Origin: Bretschneidera sinensis
Lineage: Eukaryota; Streptophyta; Magnoliopsida; Brassicales; Akaniaceae
DNA: 64,000 nucleotides
Assembly (NCBI GenBank): GCA_023935145.1
Contig: CM043697.1
Location: 55,500,001-55,564,000 of the forward strand
Direction: 5' to 3'
This document shows, in pieces, positions 1 to 11,236 of this stretch. Both the position numbers and the translations under genes were made by a program. How positions within the stretch are numbered: position 1 is the first letter of the stretch; every line of letters begins with the position of its first letter. Below the pieces are notes generated by a model that saw nothing but the letters and a program-made list of their open reading frames with translations, was not told the origin of the DNA and ran no database searches.

Positions 1-18
1 ATAGCCTTGAATAAGACT

Positions 19-615
19 TTATAATTTCTGATATAAGTCCTTATAGTAGTGATTAGGGACAAATAGCCTCCTCATTATGGCATTCATTTCCTTCCATGTC
101 TTGATAGGCCTCTCATGGTTTTTCCTCCTGTTCATCACAAGTTGATCCCACCATATAATAGCATAGTTAATAAACTCAATGACAGCGAGTTTTACCTTTT
201 TCTCCTCGGAGTAGTTATGGAACTCAAAAATCAACTCAACCTTCTTCACCTATTCCAAGTACACTTCAGGATCATTTTTCCCTTGGAACGATGGTATCTT
301 AATTTTGATGTTTCCTAGGTTTATGTCAGTCCCATCTCGCCATCTTGGATCTCTTTGGAAACGTCTACCACTCTTTTCTTCCCTTGGCAAGAACCTTCCC
401 TCACCGTTCAATGAAGCTTGATCCTCTTCATCTTCGAACTTATCCTCATGGTCATCATCAGAATCATCCACGGGCGCATGTCGTTCTTGCCTTCTAGCAT
501 TAAGGACTCTTTGGGGACGCCCCTCATGCCAAGTAGCAATAACAGTGTCTTGCCTATCCATCTGATCTTGTATCTCATTGAACACCACGTTCATGCGTTC
601 AAATTGTTGTTGCAT
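19..615 (-). pseudogene. Ty3/gypsy gag polyprotein fragment with nonsense codon
   Basis: Two minus-strand reading blocks (615-250, then 249-19) lie in one frame, separated by a single stop at 247-249, where TAG stands in place of the expected Trp codon after PEVYLE. The first part is charged and rich in Asp and Glu. It ends in the gag-typical stretch IKIKIPSFQGKNDPEVYLE. The second part carries the retrotransposon gag core KVKLAVIEF...WWDQL and ends near RRLFVPNHYYKDLYQKL, running off the window edge. The 5' end fits the primer-binding site and LTR upstream at 1189-2017. Family assignment rests on recalled plant gypsy gag motifs. The nonsense codon makes this copy defective. Confidence 0.85.
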
Positions 616-1188
616 AACCTATAACATGAAAGACGACTCCTCCCTTCCTTCTTTTCTTGATGTGTCACCCCTGGAAGACATATATTTTTTTTGAAACTAT
701 AAAGAAATGTTAGAAATAATTCCTCACCACACTATCTCACGTGTTTGCACTCAAATTATGTCACTCACACTCGAGTTTCACTCTTAAATTGGCTTTTTTC
801 TCAATATTATTCTCACACTCTCTTGCCTTTTTCCATTCGTAGCTTCCCTTTTTCAGTTCTTTATTAACTAATAAGCTTGATCAAGAAATTTAACTTATAG
901 TATTTAAACTAACACCAAGGGCAAGAAAATATTATAGAAACAACGAATCAAAGGAAAAGGATAAGAATCAAATTAACATTGATAAGTACGGTGAATGATA
1001 ATATCTGTTGCTTCAGTATCACATTTTTTTTGTCTTTTTTCATTTTTTTTCCACCTTTTTCACATTTTTTTATTTATTTTTAACTGGGGTACAACACAAA
1101 ACAAGAACAAGGAATAATGAGCACAAACAGAACAAGATAATATGATAACAATAAATGAAAGATAAAAGGATAGTAAACCTGATTTTTA
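616..1188 (-). other. Untranslated leader of the minus-strand gypsy element
   Basis: This lies between the primer-binding site and the first gag Met. It is AT-rich with T-runs around 1025-1080 and no convincing reading frame. Its position and length fit the leader of a plant LTR retroelement. Confidence 0.55.
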
Positions 1189-1207
1189 GAAGCTGGCTCT
1201 AATACCA
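1189..1207 (-). other. Primer-binding site (initiator tRNA-Met type)
   Basis: On the minus strand it reads TGGTATTAGAGCCAGCTTC. It starts two bases after the LTR end and is complementary to the 3' end of plant initiator tRNA-Met, with one change from the usual TGGTATCAGAGC. It fixes the LTR boundary and orientation. Confidence 0.8.
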
Positions 1208-1209
1208 AA

Positions 1210-2017
1210 TGATGTGAACCTCAACCGATACACTTTGAGACCCAACAAACAATATTTGAATACTTTCCTAAGAAAGCTAAAATTAAGATTTTTGATAGAA
1301 AACTTCGACCCAACATTTATAATGAAATGCGAACTGAAGGTATAAAGTAACAAACCTCGACCAATGATTATAACTGAATCTCGAACCAAAGATATAAAAT
1401 TTGAACACCATAAGGAAGAATTCTCGATAAGTTCATAAGTTCTTCGAAGAACCAATAGAGGAAGCAAACCTCACATTTTTCTGATATCTATTCAAATTTG
1501 CTTCATTACAATGAGTGTATGCCATTTATAACCCTTTAAGCCCTACACACCCACTAAAAAGGAAACTAACTCGGTTCCAAAATAAGAAAGTAGATAAAGA
1601 AATGACTAAAAAAATATGCCTAAGGAAAGTTTGAAATAGGCAAGTCTATGATCCAATTAATTGGTATGGAACTAGAAAGTCAATCAGCCAATTAATTAGT
1701 CTGAAATTAGAAAGTAATCAGCCACTTTCTCATTCTAATTCCATGCCCCTCAAGCCATTAATCTACGCCATTGCTAAGGAAATTATGCCCAATTAAGTAA
1801 GAACATCCCCATCAATAGCTTGGATTAAATTTATTACGCCTTCATCTCCCTTTGGGCCAAGCTTGGAATGCCCCATTTTAGAATCAACCCAAATCTCTTG
1901 AATAAGCTATTAAGTGCTTCTTTGATCTTCTTAGATCTTGCTCTAGTAATAAGCCCAACTGAAACATGCAATGGATCCTTTAATGGTGCTTGTTGATTCT
2001 CATTATGTCTTTTCCCA
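1210..2017 (-). mobile_element. 5' LTR of the minus-strand gypsy element
   Basis: On the minus strand the LTR starts with TGGG (or TGTGGG if it extends to 2019) and ends ...TTCACATCA next to the primer-binding site. A TATA-like box (TTATAAA, 1525-1531) sits well inside, as expected at the U3/R junction. The outer edge at about 2017 is where homology to the neighbouring older LTR begins (cacaat...gtaagggta), so this element inserted there. The internal part continues off the left edge. The exact outer boundary is uncertain by a few bases. Confidence 0.65.
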
Positions 2018-2018
2018 C

Positions 2019-3019
2019 AATGAGTGTAAGGGTATCGAAGGATATTAAATGTACAGAACCCTACTCGAAAAAAGGTGAAAAATTATCTATCGTGATATGA
2101 TATGATATGATGATTTGACATACTAGTACGTGAAAAGACATCCACGTAATGATGAGATTAGCCTAGTGAGGGACAATAATATGATTGTGCATCTCATGGC
2201 ATTACATTTTATTAATGCAACGTGACGTTTGGCCCATGGGGAGCATGTGTGGTAATTGGTCCGTGAGGGGCATGTGCTGTAATTGGCCCGTGAGAGGCAC
2301 GTGTTGTAATTGACCCATGAGAGACATGTTGTAATTTGAAAGATATAGAGATGATTATTGTTCGAAAGTAGTTGTGTTGTTGTGTGTGGATGTGTTTAAA
2401 TTACGAGAATTTGATAAACTAAGAATACTAGTATTATTTGAAATGTTGATTACTTCTTTTTGTGATAGGAAATAAGAAAAATAAATCGAAAGTATGTGTA
2501 TATATATAAGTTGTATTATATAATTATAATTACTTAATGACCCATATAATAAAATTGGTAATTTATGATATTACTTTTCAGATAATTACTTCTAGTGATG
2601 TGTTTCTCACTGAGCTTTTTAGCTCACCCCTTTTATTTTTACTAACATTTCAAGAAAGCACCAAAAGTTTTGTGGTCAAAGTTGACAGGAAATCCTCGTA
2701 TACGACATTCTCGTTTCTTCAATCTCTTGAGAGTCTAAGTTTAGTTATAGTCTAGAAATCGTAAAAGTATTCAACTTAATTTTATTTGAGAAATTTTTCC
2801 TTCATTACTGGACCCTTTTTTGTAAAACATTAAGAATCTGTTTGTTGTCTTGAAAAGTTTCTTGTGTATAAGGAATTATGTTATGCAATCTGTTTCATTT
2901 GAAAAAGAATGCAAATTGATTGTGAATGTTTTGTTTGGTTGCATCATAAGTCAATGTGCTCAATGCTGAAAGGTAATAGAACTGTCTCGAGTAGGGCCCA
3001 CTCAGGACAGGTCGTTACA
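2019..3019 (+). mobile_element. Truncated 5' LTR of an old Ty3/gypsy element
   Basis: This segment is a direct repeat of 8583-9578, roughly 90% identical in the parts compared by eye. It ends in GTCGTTACA immediately before a primer-binding site. Only the last kilobase of the LTR is present because the minus-strand element at 1-2017 inserted into it. The missing part should lie beyond the left window edge. Confidence 0.75.
2229..2337 (+). repeat. LTR minisatellite, about 29-bp unit, four copies
   Basis: Repeats of a unit like GGCCCATGAGGGGCATGTG followed by (c/g)TGTAATT. The same array in the 3' LTR (about 8797-8856) has only two to three units, so copy number changed after insertion. Confidence 0.7.
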
Positions 3020-3023
3020 TTTT

Positions 3024-3042
3024 TGGTATTAGAGTTTTAGGT
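3024..3042 (+). other. Primer-binding site of the old gypsy element
   Basis: TGGTATTAGAGTTTTAGGT starts a few bases after the LTR terminus at 3019. It matches the initiator tRNA-Met primer site used by many plant gypsy elements (consensus TGGTATCAGAGC...), with transitions typical of decay. Confidence 0.75.
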
Positions 3043-6000
3043 TTAAGGTACTGTAGACTTAGTTGCATGGTGCATGGTACATGGGATGGTTATAAAAGAT
3101 TGGTTATATAGAGTTAGAGAGGATTTTGTTTAGGGGTGATAACCAATAATGGTTTAGGTGGGGTTAAGATGCCTCGAGACTAAAGTTGAGTCAATTTGTG
3201 TTTGGATGTTATATGAATTTGATGTTGCTTGGAGTGACTTTGCAATGTTTGTAAGTTATTAAATTGATGTCTTTTATGAGAATTGTTAGTGTGATTGCCT
3301 TGATGTGATATTGGTATGATTGCTTTGATGTGATGAAGTTTTAAGTATTGATTGATGTATTGTTTGTATGTGTGAAAGAATTAATATGTGGTTGGTGGTT
3401 TGTTGATAATGTTGAAAAGTGAAAGAGAACAAAAGATCTTTTAAAGAATTTTATTAACTTGAGATCGTTACTTTGACTTATGTAACCGATGAAAAATTAT
3501 TATTGAACTACTAATTAAAGAATTTGAATATACTGAAAAAAGTTGAATGAGTTGTACTTAATTACTAAACTATGTTGAGTTATGTATAAATATTTCTTTT
3601 GATAAGTTCTTTTCATATGTATATTATGATGTACTCATTATTGATGATTATGTGAATATTGCATAATGTTGGCTTACAAAATAATTATTAAAAAATGTAT
3701 AAACTCGAGTTAGATAAAGTTGTGAGTAGTGGTTTGTATGTGTACATTCTTGAGTGATGAGCATAGGAAGAAAGTAGTTGTTTGAATGTTGGATTGAAGT
3801 ACTTTGAAAAATCCAGACTATGTTAGTGATTTGGAATATGGAGAAGTTTGAGAGTTGGGAAGTAGTACCGATTCACGAAAGGTTGTAAGTATAAGCTGGG
3901 ATGTGAGACTTAAAAAGGGGTAATTGAAGTATTGGTTAAAGTATAGATGGAGTAACAAGTATAGAAAGAAGTATGAGTAAATTGATGGACAAGAGATTAA
4001 TATAAGGAGTAAGGTAAGGAGTGAGTGAGGTAAACACGAGAGGAACCATCAAGTAGAGGAAGAATGGTGTTAGATAAATCACAAGTGAAGTTTTGTGGTA
4101 GTTGGGATTTTAATAAGATTAGTAAAGGAAATATGTTGGAAGGTAGAAACTGTTATGTGAGAACCTGTGAAAGGGAAAAGTATAGTGAATTTTGATTTGC
4201 TCTTAAGTGTTAAGCGAAGTCCAACGCAAGAGATGATGGATCTAAATGATAGAATAAAGAATGAGAAATTAAATTGTTGGTACTAGTTGAGTGAACTAGA
4301 AAGTTTTGTTTCATTGGAAGATTTAAATTGAAGAACACTTTTGGTATCTAATGAAAAGTAGGTGATGATGAACTAAAATTTGAAAGCGCTTAAAAAGAAA
4401 AAGGTTGGTAGATAGCTTATTTTAGATAAGGGTGGAATATTAAAAAGATGGTGACTAGTGAAAGTATGATAAGTATGTTTAGCAGAGAAGATTTAGAGTT
4501 TAGCAGAGAAGATTTAGAGTTCAGCGAGATATAAGGTCATTAGAACATTAAGGAAATTATTACAAGAGGAAAGTTATTAACTTGAGACCATTGAAGTTCA
4601 TAGTGCATTAAAAAAGAGATAGGGTTAGAAGAATTAATTAGCAAATGAGATAGTTAAAAAGAGTATAGGTCATTATTGATGTTATGAAATTGTGTTGGGG
4701 CTTAATGTAGGGTAAAGGGAAGATCTTAGACAAATCAAGAAGTTACCAAGAAGTGTTATGGAGTTAAAAATAGATGTTTACTAGGAAGATAAAGGAAAAT
4801 GTAAATCATGATAAGATTAGAAATAATTTTGCGGAATAATATCGATCGTATGATGTGAATGTGAAGTACTTTATTCGAAGCCTATTAATAACAGTAAGTT
4901 AAAGAAAATTGTTGTATTTAGACGTACATCATGTGACCAGATATAAGATTAGGTAAGGAAAAAGTGTGAAGATGAGACGTGTAATGATTTTTTTCCTAGA
5001 ATATTGATTTCTTAAATGGACTGGAAAGGGAAAGGAGAAAGAAAAGGAGTTGGAAGTGTAATTAAATCAAGAAGAGTAATTTAAGTGAATAAAGATTTGT
5101 CAGAAAGACAAAGGTAGAATAAAGAGATGAAAATATTAAAGTTCGGTGAACTAAATGATTAGAAATTGAGTAAGAAGTAAGGAAATTTTTACAATCACCA
5201 AGTTGCTATGAAAGAGGAAGATATATGAGTTGAGATAAATGAAGGATTTTTAGGTATAATATGATAGATTTTGTTGCTAGAATGAGAAGAAGTGAAGATT
5301 ATATTAAGTCAGATATGAAGACTTGTGCATTTGTTTGTTTGATGTTCTGTTGGAACTCTTTATGAAGTTTAATCTCTATAATAGATTATGTTATTGGTAA
5401 TATTGGAGATGGAATGGTTAAAAAGAAAAAGGAATAATAAGAGAAAGAGTTGGGTAAGAAATGGAAGTACAAGTTTTAGAGTAAAGGACTAAGTATGCTT
5501 TGAGATGTTATGTTTATGAATGAGTAAAAAGTTAGAAATTTTAAGAATTGTTTGTTTAGGAATCAGAAGTGAGATTCAGTTAATATACGGACTAATAACT
5601 ATAAGGTTAAAGAATAGAGATTTTTATAAATTCTTGAGGTGAAGAGCTTTCGAAGAAAGAGAATTAATGATTGGACGTGAGTTATAAAATCAAGAAAAAG
5701 ATTGCATGGATTTTAAGAGAATGGTAAATTTAAAGTACGATCAACACCAAAGAAATAGCCTATGTGGATAAATCTTAGGAGAGTGCAAGTAAAGATTAAG
5801 GATAAGATAGGTGAATTATTGAAGGCAACTAAGTGACGAAGTTGGAAATGAGACTTGTAAAATGGTGTTTGTTAACTATAAATAAGAATAATTGGTTTGT
5901 CATAATACGAGTGTTATTATAGATTTAGGTTACTATGTATTATTGTTATTTAAAAAACATTAGTCAATCTGGAAATGCTTTAGAAAATAAAGTGCTTGAC

Positions 6001-6960
6001 AATTATTATTATGATAAGTTATATAAGAGGTATCGATAAGCATACACGGTTAGCAATGAATAAGTTAAGATTTATATGGAAATAATAAATGAGAAAGTTG
6101 GTTCAAAGCTAGGAGATGCGTTGGGAAGAGATAGTAAATTATTAAGTGGAACTTTTTACTTGAGAGACACTAGAAAATTTTTGGATGATTGAGAAGTTGA
6201 AGTGTATATGATTATTTCTTCTCGAAGTTGAACTTGAAATTGTGAAGTAAACAAACTAAGGAATTGATCAAGAACTAAGTTAAAATAAATATAAAATTTT
6301 GATGATATTGTTAACGGATCCTAAGTATGGTATTTAATTGGAGAAAAAGTTACATTTTCTAACGATAAAAGAAAGTGATAAATTGGTAAAGGACCTTGTG
6401 AAAATACATCTTAGGAGAAAGGCACAATTTAAGGATTTTACCATGTTTGAAAACCTTGAAGTGTGAAGTCGAGATAGAAATTTAAGGACTTAAAGAGAAG
6501 TATGAGATGGTAAAAAATTTGTCTTAGAAGCACAAGAGCAAGAAGGAAGATGTAAGAAGAGAATAATATTAAGTAATACTTTGGTTAAGAATATATGATA
6601 TAAGGGAATAGTTGGGTGATTTGAAAGATCAAATGGAGGAGAAAGAATGAATTATAAGATAAAGATGAGTAGTTGATAGAAGGGCAAGCACCACTTAGTG
6701 AATGAAAGAGTTTCTATAAGATTAGATAAAGTTTATTAAAATAGTACGTTAGATCACTCTAGTGATGACTTAATTAGTTGGTGTTTTAGAGGAAGTTTAA
6801 GTTGTTGATATGATAGAAGTTTAATCTTGTAATAACAAAAGTTGAAGAAAGTGGAGAAACTAAAAAATATTTTCTAGAATTTGAGACGAACTTGAAAAGT
6901 GGTAGCCATATTGTTTTGTGAACTCTGATGAAAGAAATTTCGAGGATGAAATTTTTATTA
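3043..6960 (+). mobile_element. Decayed internal region of the old gypsy element
   Basis: About 3.9 kb of purine-rich, C-poor sequence with no open frame of useful length in any phase. It lies between the primer-binding site and polypurine tract of one element, so it should derive from gag-pol, but I recognise no protease, RT, RNase H or integrase motif. A short tandem duplication (agtttagcagagaagattta) is visible at about 4477-4520. The low C content fits long-term deamination of methylated DNA. Confidence 0.6.
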
Positions 6961-6972
6961 GTGGAAGAGAAT
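6961..6972 (+). other. Polypurine tract before the 3' LTR
   Basis: GTGGAAGAGAAT follows a TTTCGAGGATGAAATTT segment, which is the usual end of pol in Tekay/Del-like plant gypsy elements. The LTR terminus TGTAGAG comes directly after. Confidence 0.65.
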
Positions 6973-7686
6973 TGTAGAGTCTAATATTTTAATTAGAATA
7001 TTTTAAATTTCAAAGAACTTGGAAATAAGTAAATAAAGAAAGACTAATAATAAAAACTTATATTTGGGGAGCTTTTGGAGTTTTAAGAATTGTTTAGATA
7101 GGTTGTTAAAGGATTATAGAGTGGAAGGATAGTTTTGTGTTTTAGAACGTTTTGTGGTGAAAAATAGGAAAATGTGAAAATTGAATGGGAGATTTTGCAT
7201 TAAATGAAAGTTTTTCCTTTAAATATGTGAGAGATGATAGAAGGAACAGCATGTGCTGGATCCTTCTGGAGAAAAAGAGAGATCATGAGAGAGAAGAGAA
7301 ACGGAGAATGAGAGAAAAAAAATAAGGGAAGAAGGAGAAAAAGAAAAAGAGAAGAATTAGAGTTTTTCTTATAAAAATCAAGGTAAAAAGTTTGTTTCAT
7401 TCTCTTTAAATTTGTCAAGTATGTTATTACTTTTAAGATTTGAGTTTTGAAGTTTGATTTTTAAGAAAATCTTAAGAAAAATTTTGAAGAAAATGGTTTG
7501 TTAAAAAAAAAATTGGGTTTTTGTGTAAAGTTGGTTGATTTAAAGATTTTAAGTTCATTTTATCTTATAGGTAACATTTATTCTTTGATTTTAAACTCTT
7601 AGAAACATGTATTTTGTTTGTATTGGAAATTTTTTGAAATATTAGGGTTTATTTTGAAGAAAAAATAGTGTTTTAACAAGAAATTT

Positions 7687-7840
7687 TCTCATTTTCGGAC
7701 CAGATAATCGATTATCCTGAGTGCACAGTTGACTGTGCAACCTTTTGGTCAGTGGACAGTCGACTATGCAAGGCTTCTAGGTAGATCACAATTGACTGCC
7801 CAAATGGATAGTCGATTGTCTGAGCCTCTGAACCTATTTT
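7687..7840 (+). repeat. Cluster of GTCGACT/TTGACT palindromic modules in the LTR
   Basis: Four spaced modules: TTGACT at 7729-7734, AGTCGACT (exact palindrome) at 7758-7765, TTGACT at 7792-7797 and AGTCGATT at 7810-7817. Each is flanked by similar gcac/gtgc or ggaca/tgca context. TTGAC is the core of WRKY-bound W-boxes, so a regulatory role is possible but inferred. Confidence 0.5.
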
Positions 7841-8292
7841 CAGTCCTGTTTTTTAGAAAAGTACTTGCTTTTGTTAAAGTATTTCAATCTTAAACTCTTC
7901 CAGAATATTATGAGCTTGATTTCATGACAAAGCTTTAATAGTTAAGAGCTTGAAAATATTTCTTTCGTCTTAAATCACATTAGAACAAATTTTGAAACAG
8001 TTTTAAATAAAATGAAAGAAAAATAGTGTGTGACTTAACCCCTAGATTGTATGCTCGTATAAATTCTAGGATATGTTTGGATGTAATTTAATTATATATT
8101 TCTTGAGTTTTTAAACTAATTATTTATATATGTTAGGTGTGATTAAAGGAAAACACCAAAGGCTAGAAGTAATCCAAGATTGGGGCTTGGTACGGCAAAT
8201 GTGAGTTTCACCTCACTATTAGTAAGTGTTATGAAATGTACAAATAAAATACGAAAAGTCATAAATATATTCATAAATGGTTATGGAAATGT

Positions 8293-8295
<3 letters not shown>

Positions 8296-8325
<30 letters not shown>
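8296..8325 (+). repeat. (TA)n microsatellite
   Basis: Uninterrupted TA dinucleotides within the 3' LTR, absent from the truncated 5' LTR because that part is missing. Confidence 0.9.
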
Positions 8326-8328
<3 letters not shown>

Positions 8329-9018
8329 TGCTGTGAAATGTGAATATATAAAATATGAGTTTATGAACGATATGATATAGTTGTGTTTGGGGAATTGTGA
8401 TACTTGTAATTATTAATGAAAATTATTTGCTTGGATTGTTTATAATTTGTGATGTGATTGATGGATGAATGATTGATTACAAACCATTTCATCATAAAGG
8501 CATTTTGTATTTTAACAATCATTTGAAGGTATGTTATTGAAGGTCAAGTGATGGGTGAGACCGATAGGTCACTTTTCACAATAGTATAAGGGTACCGAAG
8601 GATATTGGACGTATAGGACCTCGCCCGAAAATAGGAGAAATGGGGTTTGTTGTGACATAACATGATATGATGATTTGACATACCGGTACGTGGGGAGACG
8701 TACCCATGATGATGAGATTATCCTAGTGAGGGGAAATGATATGATTGTGCATTTCATTGTTGCATAGCATTCCATTTCATGGATGCATCGTGATGTTTGG
8801 CCCATGAGGGGTATGTGTGGTAATTGGCCCATGAGAGGCATGTGTTGTAATCGGCCCAAGTAAAAGATGTAAAGATGATTGTTGTTCGAAAATGGTTGAG
8901 CTATTGTGTGTAGATGTGTTTGAATTACGAGAATTTGATAAACTAAGAATATTAGTATTATTTGAAATGTCGATTACTTCATTTTGTGATAAGACATAAA
9001 ATAAATAAATCGAAAGTA

Positions 9019-9068
<50 letters not shown>
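9019..9068 (+). repeat. (TG)n(TA)n compound microsatellite
   Basis: About eight TG units followed by about seventeen TA units in the 3' LTR. The corresponding site in the 5' LTR (about 2493-2508) has only short tgtgtatatatata, so it expanded after insertion. Confidence 0.9.
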
Positions 9069-9070
<2 letters not shown>

Positions 9071-9092
9071 TTGTATTATATAATTATAATTA

Positions 9093-9906
9093 CTTGATGA
9101 TCCATATAATAAAATTAGTAATTTATGATATTACTTTTCAAGCAATTACTTCTAGTGATGTGCTCCTCACTGAGCTTTTTAGCTAACCCCTTTTATTTTT
9201 ACTAACATTTCAGGAAAGTACTGGAAGTTTTATGGTCAAAGTTGAAAGGAAATCCTCGTATATGACATTCTCATTTCTTCTATCTTTTGAGAGTCTAAGT
9301 TTAGTTATATTCTAGAAATTGTAAATATGTTAAAAGTTAATTTTATTTGAGAAATATTTCCTTTCTTACTGAACCCCTTTTTGTAAAAAATTAAGAATTT
9401 TTTTATTGTATTGAAAAGTTTCTTGTGTATAAGGAATTGTGTTGTACAATCTATTTCATTTGAAAAGAATTTAAATTGATTGTGAATGTTTTATTTGGTT
9501 GCATCATAAGTTAAGGTGCTCAATGCTGAAAGTAATAAAGTTGTCTCGAGTAGGATCTATTCGGGATGAATCGTTACAATTAACGCGCCCTCAAACTGAG
9601 AAAAAGTGCTTTGGGTAGTTCAAGCGTCCACTCAATCATTTAATGTGACAGCTTACAGAAGATGCCTCAAAGAACATAATGTCTCGTTATCGACGCTTAC
9701 TTAGACTCTCAAAAGATAGAAGAAATGAGAATGTCATATACGAGGATTTCCTTTCAACTTTGACCATAAAACTTCCAGTACTTTCCTGAAATGTTTGTAA
9801 AAATAAAAGAGGTTAGCTAAAAAGCTCAGTGAGGAGCACATCACTAGAAGTAATTGCTTGAAAAGTAATACCATAAATTACTAATTTTATTATATGGGTC
9901 ATCAAG
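9093..9906. repeat. Large inverted repeat made of LTR sequence (208-bp arms)
   Basis: Arm A is 9093-9300, inside the 3' LTR. Arm B is 9699-9906, outside the LTR and in reverse orientation. By eye they differ at four positions out of 208. The 5' LTR copy of the same stretch differs from arm A at clearly more sites, so arm B derives from this 3' LTR or a near-identical copy. The spacer is about 400 bp. A transcript across it would fold into a long hairpin. Confidence 0.85.
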
Positions 9907-9910
9907 CCTA

Positions 9911-10668
9911 TTGATGAAATTAGGTACCAAACTTTTATTTTCCACTACTTGTCATCCACAGACTGACGGACAGATTGAAGTAGTCAATAGGACTCTAACT
10001 CAACGCTTACGCACTGTCATTCAAAAGAATTTAAAAACTTGGGATGATTGTTTGCCATTTATAGAGTTTTCATATAATAGGAGTATGCATACTACTACTT
10101 CTTATTCTCCCTTTGAAATTATTTATGGTTTTAATCCACTTACTCCTTTAGATTTGATGCCTTTACCTATTGATGAAATGAGTAGTTTTGATGGACACAG
10201 GAAGACCGAATTGGTGAAGTCAATTCATGATAGGGTATGGCTTCAAATTGCTTAGAAGAATGAAAAGTTTACTTCCCAAGCCAATAAAGGGCGAAGGCGT
10301 GTCATCTTTGAACCGGGAGATTGAGCTTGGGTTCATATGCGCAAAGAAATATTCCCAACCCATAGAAGGACTAAATTGCATCCTCGAGGAGATGTACATT
10401 TCCAAATCCTTGAGAAAATTATGATAATACTTGTAAAGTGGATCTTCCAGGTGAGTATAATTTCTCTACTACTTTCAATGTTTCTAATCTTTCTCCCTTT
10501 GATGCAGGTGATGATTTGAGGTCGAATCCTTTTGAGAAGAGGATGAATGACGGGCACCATGGTGGACCGAGTCTTAAAAATCCCTTGCAAGTTCCAGATG
10601 GGCCAATCATAAGGTCAAGAGCTAAGAAGATCAAGAAAGCAATGCAAGGATTGATGCAATCCACTTAG
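9911..10668 (+). pseudogene. Ty3/gypsy integrase C-terminal fragment
   Basis: The first frame (9911-10252) holds the integrase core end with [35 protein letters not shown] and [14 protein letters not shown], all strongly conserved in plant gypsy polyproteins. A stop at 10252-10254 interrupts before KNEKFTSQANKGRRRVIFEPGD. Reading then continues across frames through RKEIFPTHRRTKLHPRGD and MDLPGEYNFSTTFNVSNLSPF, ending with the usual GPIIRSRAKKIKKAMQGLMQ tail at 10668. RT, RNase H and the start of integrase are absent. Arm B of the inverted repeat abuts directly upstream, so the junction is a rearrangement point. It is a dead fragment. Confidence 0.85.
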
Positions 10669-11236
10669 ACCGAGTTTGCAAATTTATCGAGCAAGACCCC
10701 AACATTCAAGATGGGCTTGAAAGAAGAAGAACCAGCTTTAATCCATGCGATACAAGCTACAGAGGGGAGCAGCATAGCCTAATGGTTTTTTGTAGACTTT
10801 TTATTTCATTAAGTATAGGTGTGTGGGCCTATTTTATGTTTATATGGTTGTAGGTGTTTGGGCCTATTTAATTCATTAAGTGGACTTCTTTCATTAGTTA
10901 TAGGCATGTAGTTTAGGATGTTTTGGGCTTGAATATGTTCAGCCCATGTCTTTTAATTTATGTAGGCCTTATTCGGCCCTAGGGTTTCACGGAGAGGTTC
11001 GAAAACACTTATAGTCGCATTTTGAGGGCAAGTTGAACACGAATGAAGTTTTCTTCATAGAGAATTTTTCAATTTTCTTTACTTGTTCTTGATTCAACTA
11101 AGAACTTATCAAAGGCAAATCCTTTGTGGCGTTCTCACCAAATCTAGGTTTTTGAAACAAGATTTCAACTTGACTTCATTTCAATTTTCAAATGGAGGAT
11201 CCTTTAATAAATGAACAGATAATAAGATGGTGCTTC
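10669..11236 (+). mobile_element. Probable 3' untranslated/LTR part of the gypsy fragment
   Basis: Sequence downstream of the integrase tail includes repeated 'gggcctattt' phrases (10825-10870) and a pyrimidine-rich stretch. No second LTR is available to define boundaries. Its position suggests the 3' end of the same element. Confidence 0.35.

Larger units (their letters stand above)
6973..9578 (+). mobile_element. 3' LTR of the old gypsy element (about 2.6 kb)
   Basis: It begins TGTAGAG after the polypurine tract and ends CGTTACA (TGTA...TACA termini). The last kilobase matches the truncated 5' LTR at 2019-3019. It contains purine-rich tracts (7260-7360), GTCGACT-type modules (7687-7840), an AT microsatellite, a short form of the 29-bp minisatellite and a TG/TA repeat. 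The long LTR with a TTCGAGGA-type 3' end suggests a Tekay/Del chromovirus. That assignment is by structure only, because the pol domain has decayed. Confidence 0.7.

Noticed and set aside
1189..3042. TGGTATTAGAG sites as possible tRNA genes
   Set aside because: They are only primer sites complementary to tRNA-Met 3' ends. No cloverleaf or A/B boxes are present.
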